Origin: Leptodontidium sp. MPI-SDFR-AT-0119
Taxonomy: Eukaryota; Ascomycota; Leotiomycetes; Helotiales; Leptodontidiaceae
Length of the DNA stretch: 64,000 bases
Direction: 5' to 3'
Assembly (NCBI GenBank): GCA_020726505.1
Contig: JAHLEZ010000018.1
Location: forward strand, 744,001-808,000
In this document: piece by piece, positions 10,033 to 21,119 of the stretch
How the letters are laid out: each line of letters starts with the position of its first letter
Numbering within the stretch: the first letter of the stretch is position 1
Notes under the pieces: generated by a model
The model's database searches: none
Seen by the model: only the letters and a program-made list of their open reading frames with translations
What the model was told of the DNA's origin: nothing
Made by a program: the position numbers and the translations under genes

Positions 10033-13000
10033 ATGATGGGCGTGCAGAAGAAGCTAGTGAATGCCGCGATCGTGGTCTTTGCCTTCACGATCGTAGCCTT
10101 CCTCCGCACCAGCTCCTCAGACCAACCCTCAAAAGTTCTGAACGTTCTCGTCGGTCGGGACTCGGTTTTCAGTGGTTATGATGCATACAGCTTCTCCAAT
10201 GTCTCCGAGCTCGTTCGCAGGGACGACTATTCGTGCGGTCCAGGAAACCCGTGTTCCAATGGTGCTTGCTGTGGCGTAAGTGGCTATTGTGGATATGGCA
10301 GTACATATTGCGGTACTGGGTGCTCCTCAAATTGTGATGCCGTCGCCGAATGCGGCGTTGATGCTTCCCCGTCAGGGAAAACGTGCCCATTGAATACTTG
10401 CTGTAGCCAATATGGGTTCTGTGGAACAACAGCGGTAGGCCAGAGATCTATTCGCTGTGCTTATCGACTAAACAGTGCTAGGACTTTTGCACAAACGAGT
10501 GTCAATCGAACTGCGTTTTAAATCCAAGTCCTCCCGGGGGTTCGGCCACAGGCCAAGCACTCAGCAAAGGTACGTTGACCTGTTGTGTCATCTCGACGGG
10601 TGCCATTGCGTTATAGCTAACATTTTCGCTACCTCTAGTCATTGGATACTATGAGTCTTGGGCAGATTCTCTCGCGTGTCATAAAATGGCACCAAGCGAT
10701 CTCCCACTCACTGAGTTGACTCATCTTAATTACGCATTTGCGTACATTGATCCTGCTACATACCAGCTCGTGACTATGGATCCAGATACTCCCGAAAGTC
10801 TTTTCCAATTGACTGCTGACACAAAACAATACAATGCGAACTTGAAAGTCTGGATCAGCGTCGGAGGCTGGACCTTCTCTGACAACGATACCGCTACCCA
10901 GCCACTGTTCGGAGAAATCGCTGCTTCTGCTACAAACCGCCAGATATTTGCTGACAATGTCGTTCTCTTCTTGAACCGGTACGGATTTGACGGGTGAGTA
11001 TCAGAATCTTCCACTCTCAGAACTCTCCAGACTGATCAACTGACAGAATTGATCTCGATTGGGAATATCCTGGCGCGCCTGATCGCGGTGGAAACACGGC
11101 GGATACAGACAATTACGTCTCTCTACTCCAGACTCTCCGCTCGACTTTTGACGCATCCCCAAGGCAGCTCGGTATCAGCTTCACAACGCCATCCTCGTAC
11201 TGGTATCTCAGATGGTTCGATTTGCCAAATATGTTGAAGTATGCTGATTGGACCAACTTGATGAGCTACGATCTCCATGGAACTTGGTAAGCAAACAGAT
11301 AACTCTGTATCAAGAAAAGACCATCTACTGATTGTTCATCGGAAAGGGATCGAAACAACCCAATCGGGAGCATCGTCCAAGGCCATACCAATCTCACCGA
11401 GATCAAGCTTGCTGTTGAGCTTTTCTGGCGAGTTGGCATTCAGCCTTCGCAAATTTCTATGGGATATGGCTTCTACGGGCGATCCTTCCAGCTTGCAGAC
11501 CCAAGCTGTTCCACCCCAGGATGTCAGTTTATTGGAGGTGCCACAGCAGGCCCATGTTCTGCAACCAGCGGTATTCTCTACTATTACGAGATTATGGCTA
11601 TCTTGGACCAAGTTCCAGGCCTGACTCCGGTTCATGATGAGACAGCAGCGGTCAAATACCTAGTGTTTGGCACCGATCGGTGGGTCTCTTACGATGATGC
11701 AACGACTTTTAAACAGAAGATCGACTGGGCCAACAGTGTTGGAATTGGCGGTTCGCTGGTCTGGGCTGCTGATACGGACGATGACAAGTACAGCGCTATG
11801 GCCGGCCTGGTTGGCAAAAGCGTCTCTCACGTTGATCTCTCGATCAAAGCATTTTCCCAAACTCCGGTTACAGTTGCGCAGAGTCTTGTTGGACAGAACG
11901 GACAGGACTGCAAGAGACAGACTGGTTGCGTGGATCCGACCGTACAAAGATGTCCAGATGGCCAGCATGCAGCAGGATATGACCAGTTGGATTGCGGGGT
12001 GAGCACAGCCTCGTATAAATATTAGCTGCCGAACTAAGAATACTGACTTGAAATGTGCGCTTTAGGATGGTTACGGAAAACTCATCTGCTGCCCCACAGC
12101 CACGTCGCCCCAAAGCTGCACCTGTTCGTATTGAATCAAATGACAATTGAGAGCGTGACTGATGTTGACGAAATCTAGGGCGCGGAAGTGGAGGTGACTG
12201 CAACGGACAATGCCATCCCGGTGAAGCGACTTTATTCGGATCTTCGCGGTGAGTCGTCTTTCTTGGGTTTGGACCAGGCAATTTTCCGAATGACCTACTT
12301 GTACCGGAGTTCTGATCGTGGTACAACAATCTAATTCACATATCTCACAGAGGAGGTGGGTGGGAATCGGAGAGTAGCCCCAAGAGCAAATGCAGCAGAG
12401 GCATCAAAGTTTTTTGCTGCGACGCAGGCGACTGGAAGGATGTAATTGCCGGCTGCCATTGGACCGGGTGGTAAGCACCCAAGCACCCACACTCTCAATT
12501 TGTTCAATTCGGACATCTAACTCGTGGAACCAATAGTGGTGGTAGTTGTTCATCGAGTACCGAAACGGAGTTGGCTAGAGCGCACGATGGATGTACCATT
12601 TTCCACCCTTGGAGTAAGTCTATCCACGGTGGATTGCTCCGTGGCCCACTAGAGTTCTGGATGGATGGAATAATGTTTGCCTGCACCTGCCAGAAATCAG
12701 CTGACTGTTCTTTCAGAGAGCTACTGTTGCCCCAAGGACACCGCCTTACATGATTGCATATGGAGAGGGACACCAGGGGATTGTGCAGATGCAAAATGCC
12801 AGGCAAATGAAGTTTCTATTGCAAGTGAGAAGCAGGGAGACAGTTTCTCGGGCTGTTCTTGTAAGTTCAGTCTCATAATTGTCTTGAACTGCATTCCTCT
12901 GAGGCTCTGGCCATCTGACATTGCTCTCTTCACAGGGGGGAGAAAACGTACGAATTGCTGCCAAGTCAGCAAGCCACCACCACCAACACTGTACTGCGAT

Positions 13001-14317
13001 ATCACGACTTGTGATATTGACCCTGGAGCCTGCGCAATTTCTGCAACAGACGGCTTTGGAAGCTTCAAACGCGACGTGACTGACCAATCCAATGAGCTCG
13101 AGAAGCGGGGTCCGGGAAGAGACTACAGTTGGAAATTGACATCCGGATACGTCATGTACCAACTGTCCAGACAATATGCCACACCCACACAGTACATGGC
13201 ATATGTTAGGTCGCAACTGTCTGGAATTGCAACGAGGTGGTGGCAGATGAGGTCGCGGTCGTGCGGTACCCCAAGCCTGACCCAGGTGGATTTCGGTACT
13301 ACGGCCCCAACTGGTGGCCAAGTTGAACATCCAGTGCCTGTAAGAGCGTACTTTCTCAAAATAAGTGTTCAGACTGCTAAAATTTGATGAACAGATGATG
13401 CTCTTGACTCGATTCAGTGCCTCGGCCAACTGGGGAAGACTTCCTCGCCCGGTCGCCGTCGTATATGGCAGAAATCAAGTACCAGATGGACCAGCGACTC
13501 GCACGCCAGCAATACGAGATGCTTTCTGGCAAAATGTTTGGGACAATGCGCAAGGCTTGCCCGCAGGTCTACCACCCGTTGCAGCGGGTTCGCCGGATCT
13601 TCGGCGGCCATGGGAGCGTCTTTATGAAAGGTTCGGTTCACTTACTAATCCAAGCCATTTTGTGATCCTTCGAGATGCCGTGAATGCTATCAAAGGGCAA
13701 TTGGAATGTTTTATACGTCCAATGTCTCCGACGAGGATGCAAGGTTATGTTCAAGATGCTGTCAATGGCGACGAGAGCGCGATTGAGTCCTTCATGGCTC
13801 CACTCCGAGAGGTGAGCATCTTCTCTATTCAGCGATAGGATTAGCAGAAACTGACAATTTGTGTGCTCTTCAAATAGACTGTCGCAATGTTCGAATATGT
13901 GCGGGATCCTCTTATTGTGACCCGTATGGACTCGGTCGCCGCTGGCATCTACCAGGACTTACAGTTGATCGAACTGAATACTCAAGGCGGAAGCGGGTGA
14001 GTTTTACTAACCCTTTGCGCCGGAATATCAATGAAACTGACTCTCGATCACAGTTTATCCGCACATTGGAACGAATTTTGCAAGTACTTCCGTGAAATGA
14101 CATTCCATTCTTGACAAGCCTGCTAACATGTAGCTGCGCAGACCCATACTATTTTGGGCAAGTCTCTCAGTTCTCTCGCACATGGGTCGCGGACCAGATT
14201 AGGTATATCCGGTTACAATTCCAGGCCTCCACGTCTCCGTATCGCGATAGTGTTCTGAAGGACCTTTTGGACATCGAGAACCAGATTCCTAACATGAAAT
14301 ATGCTTTCGAAGACTGA
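10033..14317 (+). CDS. GH18 chitinase of subgroup C type (CBM18/hevein + GH18 + long C-terminal domain)
   Basis: Fifteen exons give about 1,119 residues. Junctions in frame: 10033-10434, 10482-10569, 10639-10993, 11047-11286, 11347-11998, 12066-12123, 12179-12248, 12351-12470, 12537-12613, 12717-12860, 12936-13339, 13395-13811, 13878-13996, 14054-14091, 14142-14317; the last intron has an equally good alternative. Residues 9-26 form a signal peptide or anchor. A hevein-type chitin-binding domain lies at about 67-101, with a second Cys-rich module to about 147. The GH18 barrel starts near 160; the catalytic DGIDLDWEYP motif (D-x-D-x-E intact, Glu about 288) is present. Cys-rich modules and a long helical C-terminal domain follow. 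It should hydrolyse chitin outside the cell. Subgroup C chitinases resemble the chitin-docking part of yeast killer toxins; the LysM neighbour fits that picture. Confidence 0.87.
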
Positions 14318-14467
14318 TTTCAGAAAGCGGAGCTAGCTTGTTGTTTCAAGGCTGTTCAGTGTTTTCCGCATATGAGAAGACCGTGCATTGTATCTATATC
14401 TGTATATCCTAGCGCAAAACCAACAATGCAACTATGTCAGAACCAGCAACTGGAGTGTTTCGTGTCT

Positions 14468-15328
14468 TTACCAGTTTGAAACCTGTGGCGATCTCTTGTA
14501 AACTGTGTACCACACATCTCGATTGCCCATCATAAGTTCGTAGAATTCAGCTCCAACCATATGTAACGCTATCCTCATCCAGCCGACATTTTCTTCCGTA
14601 CAACCGTCGATTGGCTCGTGAACTTCATCCTCAGCTTCATCGACAATTCCAAGATCAGATTTGATCTCGCTCAAAGGCTTCCACTCGGCGTCGACAAAAT
14701 TAACATAGCCACGCCGTCCATCCATTTTGGGTGGTTGTGGGCCACCGTAGACCATACTTTTCAAAGCACTCTCGTCCACATGAATGAAGTAAGTGTAACG
14801 TGGGTTGCCGTAAGCTGTACTGAGAGGATCTTCCACACGTGGCTGCTCGGTTTTCAGAGCCTCAGAAGCCCACTGTTTAAACCGGGAGCGAAGCTGGTCC
14901 TTGGACGCACCGTCGAGCGTCGCGCGGTCTTCGATAAAGGTCCACTCGAGGCCGTCTGCTAGTTCCGGCGTGTCAGACTCAACGATGTTGGCCTGAGATT
15001 GCTGAATGATGAACCGCTTGAAGCGATTCCAACCTTCGTCGTCGTCGTAGGTGCAGCGGTAGATGACCCAGCCCCATTTGTCATGCTTGCCATCTTGAAG
15101 GCAGTCAAAAAGCACCCGCTGTGGGGATGGGAGGGACATATTTGTGGCCATAGAGGACGATAAAATGAATCGTTGAGCGCGTGATTGTAGCCACGGCTTG
15201 CCTTGGTACGACCATACAGCAGATGATGGTACGAAGGGGTGTGATTTGAAGGGTTGTCGCAAGATTGAGCGCCCAATTGAGAGCACCCGAATGGGTCGAA
15301 TGGGGACGAGCATTGAGCGGGATCTCAA
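14468..15328 (-). CDS. Conserved fungal hypothetical protein
   Basis: A single-exon 286-codon frame. The first 59 residues are basic and Ser-rich and could be a mitochondrial-type leader, or untranslated: the ATG at 15151 (MATNMSLPSPQRVLFDCLQD) is an equally good start. The core has KWGWVIYRCTYDDDEGWNRF, typical of a conserved but uncharacterised ascomycete family, and many Trp/acidic residues. No signal peptide after the internal start, no membrane segment. Its 3' end converges on the chitinase with about 150 bp between. Function unknown. Confidence 0.68.
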   Translation of the reverse strand: MRSRSMLVPIRPIRVLSIGRSILRQPFKSHPFVPSSAVWSYQGKPWLQSRAQRFILSSSMATNMSLPSPQRVLFDCLQDGKHDKWGWVIYRCTYDDDEGWNRFKRFIIQQSQANIVESDTPELADGLEWTFIEDRATLDGASKDQLRSRFKQWASEALKTEQPRVEDPLSTAYGNPRYTYFIHVDESALKSMVYGGPQPPKMDGRRGYVNFVDAEWKPLSEIKSDLGIVDEAEDEVHEPIDGCTEENVGWMRIALHMVGAEFYELMMGNRDVWYTVYKRSPQVSNW

Positions 15329-16017
15329 GCAACACCAGAGCTTTTGGGTTATCGTGATAGAGGTGATGGAGTTGTTTATTCCTTCGGGGGAGCTCTTGTT
15401 TGGAGAAAGGGGAAGGGAAGGAGTCGAGAAACACTAGTGCGTCGGCTAATTCCAAGCTTGCAAGGATTAAGGTTCAGGGGCTTCAAGTCGCGAATATATT
15501 TACACACTTCTTCACCTCTCAACCAGGTACGGGCCAGACTCCAGATTTGAAGTCAGGTCATCTAGATTCTCCTCAACAACGTCATAGTCGCCGCTGGGCC
15601 TTTCTCTACTTGCAAACCAAAAGGAAGAGCTAGAGGTAGAGGCCGTATCCAGGCTGGTCGATAAGTTAGTCTAGTTAAGCTCTCTTATTAAGCTAGACCA
15701 AAAATCGTAATCAGTTAGTTAAAAGCCCTAATCCTAATAAGTCAGTTGAAATATGCTTAATTGATTAAGATTATTAATTGAGAAGTAGGAATATCCTTAT
15801 AATAGGGTGAGTTTGGGTGAGGCAGCTAGGCTGATTTTGGGTAATGCCGGAGCTAAATTTGGCTCGGCTAAGGCCAAATACAGGCTTTTGATTGGCTTAA
15901 ATGGCCAAAATCTCTATAATGTAATTGCCTGAGGCAAATAGTATTATTTAAATCTACGATTCTGCTTTCCTTTTTACCTAATTTATGTAAACTTAGCAAA
16001 TATGGCTTCCTTATACG
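15329..16017. other. Promoter side of 14468-15328 grading into AT-rich repeat relic
   Basis: To about 15640 the sequence is ordinary intergenic DNA. From there it becomes AT-rich with many TA dinucleotides (AAGTTAGTCTAGTTAAGCTC and similar), like the RIP-damaged block further right. No ORF or family can be named. Confidence 0.4.
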
Positions 16018-16319
16018 TGTTACGACCTACGATGCGCCCCGTATTCTAACCGACACGGGCTCGTAGCATCGCTGGCTATGCGACGGCGCTAAGCCTAATA
16101 AGGAAGACTAGGTGGCGAGCTTGCGACATATTAACGTGAATAGTACTCGACTACGCTAGGCCTTATTAGGAGGGTCTTTTATATATTTATACTCGAGCCC
16201 TCCCTTACAGAGAGCTCTCCTTTCCTCCTTGTCTTTTCTTCTCGATTTTGAGCGTAGCTTTAGGCCCAAATATAAAGCTTAAGTCAACTCGCCGTATCAA
16301 CCTCAGGCTAGCCGTAACA
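16018..16319 (+). repeat. Probable solo LTR (Gypsy-like ends)
   Basis: Begins TGTTACGACCTACGATG and ends GCCGTAACA, the short inverted termini (TG..CA) expected of an LTR, 302 bp. Its first 205 bases reappear inverted immediately to the right. No target duplication was found. Confidence 0.5.
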
Positions 16320-16523
16320 AGGAGAGCTCTTTATAAGGGAGGACTCGAGTATATATATATAAAGGACCCTCTTAATAAGGCCTAGCGTAGTCGAGTGCTA
16401 TTTACGTTAACATGTCGCAGGCTCGCCACTTAGTCTTCCCTATTGGGCTTAGCGCCGTCGCATAGCCAGCGATGCTACGAGCCCGTGTCGGTTAAGATAC
16501 GAGGCGCATCGTAGGTCGTAACA
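16018..16523. repeat. Fold-back: two about 205-bp inverted arms
   Basis: Arm 16018-16222 and arm 16319-16523 are reverse complements over about 205 bp, from TGTTACGACC to CTCTCCTT, with differences that appear to be transitions only. A spacer of about 96 bp separates them. The simplest reading is one complete LTR joined to an inverted, truncated second copy. Confidence 0.75.
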
Positions 16524-16788
16524 TATATTATACTTTTAATTATAATAAATAAATAATTTTATATTATAAATAAAATATTAATTAATAATTCCTTATATAA
16601 TTACTTAAGCTTATATCTTTATAATATAGCTTTTTACGTGATCTCTTATCCCGCGATTAGTAAGTTATATATTATTAGATTATACTTATAATTCGCGTAA
16701 AATAGTAATACTTTAATAGTCTTTTAATTTGTATTATTATATATAAATTAAATAAGTAATAGTAGTTCGACTTATATGTCTAATCTCT
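16524..16788. other. Very AT-rich relic sequence
   Basis: Nearly pure A/T (TTATAATAAATAAATAATTT). No ORF. Probably RIP-eroded repeat DNA. Confidence 0.5.
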
Positions 16789-17765
16789 TCAAGGACGAGA
16801 CTTAGACTGGCCACAGCGATGAGATATAATGTTTTCTGTGCTACTACCTTTATTCAAGGTTATCAGACAAGTTAACGAAGCCCGGCGGAAGATGGTCTCC
16901 CCATTTGCAGTCAACTGAATGAATGGAGTATCGTCAACTGGGAGCGCGCGATGTAGCTCTCCAACTGGACCCTCGCTGTCAGTTCCCACTCACTCAGACA
17001 GAACACCCATCTTCCCTAGAGGTGGAAACAGCATCAGCGACTTCGTCTTCCCTGTGGGCGGTTGATTCGAGGTCATAATCCGGTGGAGTATCGCTTATAT
17101 CATTACCTGGGTCATCTAACAGGTCCGAACCCTTAACAGCTACAAAGTTCTCCATAGCAGGCTCTGCCAGATACACCTCTGATTTGTACCTCCAAAGGTA
17201 TCGAAGAATGATCCTGACATACTCAAAGCAGACACGCACACCTTCAGCTTCCAGATCCCGGTTCTTATACTCCTTGCCACGTCGCTTCTTCCAGTCCTTC
17301 GCCTGCCACTCTTGAGCCCGTTCAACAGGCCGTCGTCAAAAGGAACATGCATCAGTGGAAATGGTCAACATCTTCCATCCTTCAGCCACCCAGTCACGAG
17401 ACTGAAGTACTGCAACAACGGCTCGTATTTCTGCCCTCGCTAAAGTTTGACAATGGTGCATTCTTTCTGGACCGCGTTCTTCGACTCGAAAGGCAACGCG
17501 GATAGGATCTCCTTCCCATGGTTTGCTTAGGGATGACCATGGATCGTAGGCAAATGTGCAAGCAGCAATATCGCTCGTCTGGGAGCAGACACCCAGTGTG
17601 CGTATGGTGATATCAGTCGGTAGGTGTAACGCATCTCGGCCGGGGTGAAGATCAGCTCTGGTCCAGGTGCGGCTTCAGCACAGGGCTTGCAGACAGCCAG
17701 ATGATGCTCATTGCAGAGATCTAGCATGGTATCGTTTGGACAAGTAGAGGGTGGCATGGCCATGT
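16789..17765 (-). pseudogene. RNase H-like protein, frameshifted
   Basis: On the minus strand the N-terminal piece (MAMPPSTCPNDTMLDLCNEHHLAVCKPC, a Cys-containing start) leads into an RNase H-like region that is spread over frames: FAYDPWSSLSKPWEGDP, ARAEIRAVVAVLQSRDW, MLTISTDA, and AQEWQAKDWKKRRGKEYKNR. These match the order in fungal RNase H-like domain proteins (Asp after the first strands, Ala-Glu-x-Arg helix, TD strand, KN-R-DL segment). At least two frame changes are needed, near 17585 and near 17340, and the initial Asp-Gly motif reads TLGVCSQ. The hAT transposon lies about 190 bp upstream of its start. Probably dead. Confidence 0.55.
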
Positions 17766-17948
17766 GTCTATGAACGGTTGATGTTTGAATGAATCGTAAA
17801 TCTAACTCGGAGACTGGGGTTTGTAGTGAGAAGAAGTGCAGGATGAGAGAGATGGTCTGAAGTAAGAAACATATGGTCGTGGAGAAGTTTAAATAAGCCA
17901 GTGCTGGTTCTATGAACTCCTCTCGAATCAAAGAGCCTGCCCAATCCT

Positions 17949-17956
17949 GTATCCTC
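17949..17956. repeat. hAT target-site duplication, left copy
   Basis: GTATCCTC, exactly repeated at 29057-29064 just outside the other transposon end. Eight bases is the hAT-family length. Confidence 0.9.
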
Positions 17957-18110
17957 CAGCGTATGACTTCGCCCAGCCTAGCCTCCGCCCAAGTCAGCCT
18001 GCCCAAGCCTTCCTCCTCCTCGCCTGTCCTCCAAGCAGCTACTCCTAGCCTAATCCTAGCCTAGCTTTCTGATCAGCCTAGCCTAGCCAAGGGGGGAGGC
18101 TGGGCTAGGC
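17957..18110. repeat. hAT left subterminal AGCCTAGCC repeats
   Basis: Many copies of the AGCCTAGCC motif and its complement GGCTAGGCT cluster here, mirrored at 28910-29040 near the right end. Such subterminal repeats are typical transposase-binding sites of hAT elements; binding is inferred. Confidence 0.6.
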
Positions 18111-18366
18111 TGGGCAAGGCAAAATAGGGGTAACTTTATATAGGGTAGTAGTAATTAACCTCCGACGAGCTAGGTTCTTAACTACGATATTTCTAATAAA
18201 TGATATATTAATTTCTACTTAATTGAAGCTTATTTCTGGTGGTATTGATGTCACTGTATATATTTTTTTATTCATTTTGTGAATCTAACTCGTAAATTTA
18301 ACTTTAAACCTATTAATTCTTGATTCTTTACTTTCTATCTATTATCTTTTAGAATTACCTTATAAT

Positions 18367-18538
18367 ATGGCTTCTCTTGTAACCGCTATTAATATTAATA
18401 ACGGCGATTTTAATTTGACTACTCTTAACTTAGGGGATACGCTTATAAATCTATAGAGCAACGATACCCCTTAAATTCAAGCTTTCTAAAGAGCTTTAGG
18501 CGACAAAATCTAATATTAATAGGTCTTTAATAGTATAC
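18367..18538 (+). pseudogene. hAT transposase, 5' fragment
   Basis: Starts at ATG 18367 (MASLVTAININNGDFNLTTL). Several in-frame TAG/TAA codons follow within 60 codons. The frame VFNSI reaches the Copia target duplication at 18534-18538 and resumes beyond 26077, proving that the Copia element landed inside this coding region. Confidence 0.6.
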
Positions 18539-18793
18539 TGTTGGTCCACAGGTCCTTACATAGTCATACTTCGGTCTGGAAAGGGGGTGCGGGTCAAAGT
18601 CAGGGGTCAGAGCTTAGCCGGACTGGTTTCGGTGGAGATTCGGTGGGGTTTCGTAGTATATAGTCTAGCTCTCCTTACACTCTCTTAGAATATACACAGA
18701 TTTTGAACTATACATTTATTACTCTGTCACTATACTCGCATTAAAATATATTCACACATGCGACGTAATACATAAACTAGTATTACACCGACA
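18539..18793 (+). repeat. Copia 5' LTR
   Basis: 255 bp, TGTTGGTCC...CACCGACA. Same length as the 3' LTR; about two dozen differences, all transitions by eye. A sequence just inside (TTAGTAACAAGCTT) may be a RIP-altered primer-binding site; that part is speculative. Confidence 0.9.
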
Positions 18794-20669
18794 CTAATTA
18801 GTAACAAGCTTATATCGTCAACCTTACTACAGACAGAAAAGGTCTCAGGCTATAGAGCGGATTCTAGGCTTCAACTTAAGGAGTACTTCACTATATTTTC
18901 CTTAAAGGGCAGTTTACCTTTTCTAGATCGTGGAGGGAAGGCAACTTCTCTCTTGAGACTCGATTAAGACGATTATACGTTAAAGAAGAGCTATTATAAC
19001 ACAACAGTTACTCTACAAAGACTATCAATTTAACATCCTTAAATCCAGAACTTTAGACCTTTAAGAAACCTATCCGGGAACCTACTAGATCGCCTACGAA
19101 TCGAATCCGACATAATAGCAGATACTTCGGCGGAGCCAGAATTAACTCCGGAAACATTTAATAATATAGTAACACTAAATCCTAGTCTAATTTTCACGGG
19201 AGACGCAACGGCATACTCGCAGAAGTTCCGTGAGTCCTTCTATAACGGCCACATTAAGGGAGAATTCCTTTTCTAGGACTTTTAGGAGTATTTTAAGGGT
19301 TAAACAGCAAAGGAGTTCAGGTTAATTGAAGTTACGGAACGTACATACCTCAAGGACGACCTACGAGCCTTTAGTGTATTTATACGACGACAGAGGGGGA
19401 CAAAGACGGCAAAGGCTTTAGCGAAGGCAGTACAAGCTAAGGAAAATTTATAGCCAGAGGACTAAATAGAAATGTAAATTCGGAACTACCCCGAATCAGT
19501 ACCGAATCATATCCGGGAATCACTCTCTCGACTACTACCGCTATTTCCAATAACACTTTAATAAAATTAATCCCTGATGTCTCTACAACACTAACTAGAG
19601 GTAGTTATCTATTCCGTGGAGGAAGACACTCCTTCAGAAGGGTCAGGAGTAAAGCTTATAAAGACGATTCAATTATTAAGATTACTTAAGATCTCCCTTA
19701 TTAAAGGAGATAAAGTTAAGGATCTATATAATGTAACCCCCTTACTTATAGTCCTAAAGAAGGAGTTCTTATTTACTCTTAGGAGGGATCCCCTAAGTAA
19801 TCTCTACTTGTAGAGATTAAATAACTACGCGTTACTGAATCCCACACTAACGCTAGTAATATACCCACGGGACGGGTCATTACTACTATTTGAGGTTCCT
19901 AGGACTACTAAATCACGTATAGAGCCGATTCGGCTATTATAATATGTTATGAATTTATTAACCTTAGACTAAGCAAAATCGTTAGTAAACCTTACTAAGA
20001 TATACACTAAGGAGCTCTAATATAACGGGGATAAGGACTACTTAAATAAGAAGCTCCACATCTTCGTTAACTTATGTTAGAAAGTATTAGTTAAGACTAA
20101 AGTCTAGAACTGAGCCTTTCTGTCGATACTACAAGACGGGGCTAGTTCGTACTATTACTAGTACTTCTAAAATAAGGGGTACTTATTTAATAAGCTTATT
20201 AAGACGACTCGCGAACACTTTGAGACAGAGGAGAGAGCTAATAAGTTCCTTAGCCGGTGGTTTAGTTTGACTTTCTTGTTATTTTAAGAGGAGCCTTACT
20301 AAACGAGAAAATTAGTATTAACTCAATTAAAGAACTTCGCTAAAGAACTATAGAACATTTAGTTTAGCCTAAAGGACGACAATATACGGAACGATAAGAC
20401 GCTCCGCGATAAACTCGTGTAGGGAGTAATAAGGAACCCCTTCTTTAAGATAGCCTTATTTTAGGCACCCCCTACTTTCCTTACATTAATAAATAGTCTT
20501 CGCTCCGCCGTCGGCGTTAAGGTAACTTATGACTTAGGATCGAGAGTAAGTAAGTACTTTAAATTACATATAAATCGCTACTAATCTTATGTCGTAGATA
20601 AGGCGGCTTATTACTTTGACTATAGGATGAAATTTTTAAGTAGAAATAAACGCGGAGACAAATTCCAGC

Positions 20670-20750
20670 CTATATTAAGCTATATAAGCTATATTATTTA
20701 TAAGAAAATAGATTACTATAGTAGTCGCCACTTTAACAAAGAGTAAGTAA
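20670..20750 (+). pseudogene. Copia Gag zinc-knuckle remnant
   Basis: The translation SYIIYKKIDYYSSRHFNKE fits a Cys-x2-Cys-x4-5-Cys/His knuckle in which Cys codons (TGT) have become Tyr (TAT), a G-to-A change. Upstream Gag sequence (about 18850-20660) has no long frame. Confidence 0.5.
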
Positions 20751-21119
20751 CGTTAAAGGCACGATACTTCACGGCGCGTAAGGCCGAAGGAGTGAAGGCT
20801 ATAAATAAGACCTTCAGGAGCTACCTAGTTTATATTAAGGGGATCGACCCTAATTCAGACTAAAACTAGACTATATCTAAACACTATTTAGGAAGTCACT
20901 AAGATACGGATTTAAACACTTTAATAAATATTAACGATTCTTTAGAGAGTTCCGACGACAATAATAGTAATAACACTATAAACTTCACAATTATATTTAT
21001 AGCAAGTAAGGCACAGTATAACGTATAAGAAGTTATAGGCCAACTTAAGGAGAGGAAGGCTACTCACATTTTAAAAAGTAAAATTAAGAGACCTACTCTA
21101 AGTGAGGCCTATATAACGT

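Noticed and set aside
12746..13429. 227-codon minus-strand frame
   Set aside because: Overlaps chitinase exons 10-12 that carry clear splice sites and family-like sequence on the plus strand.
16018..16523. MITE with 205-bp terminal inverted repeats
   Set aside because: No flanking duplication found, and the left arm plus spacer has LTR-like ends; the inverted LTR reading is simpler, though not proved.
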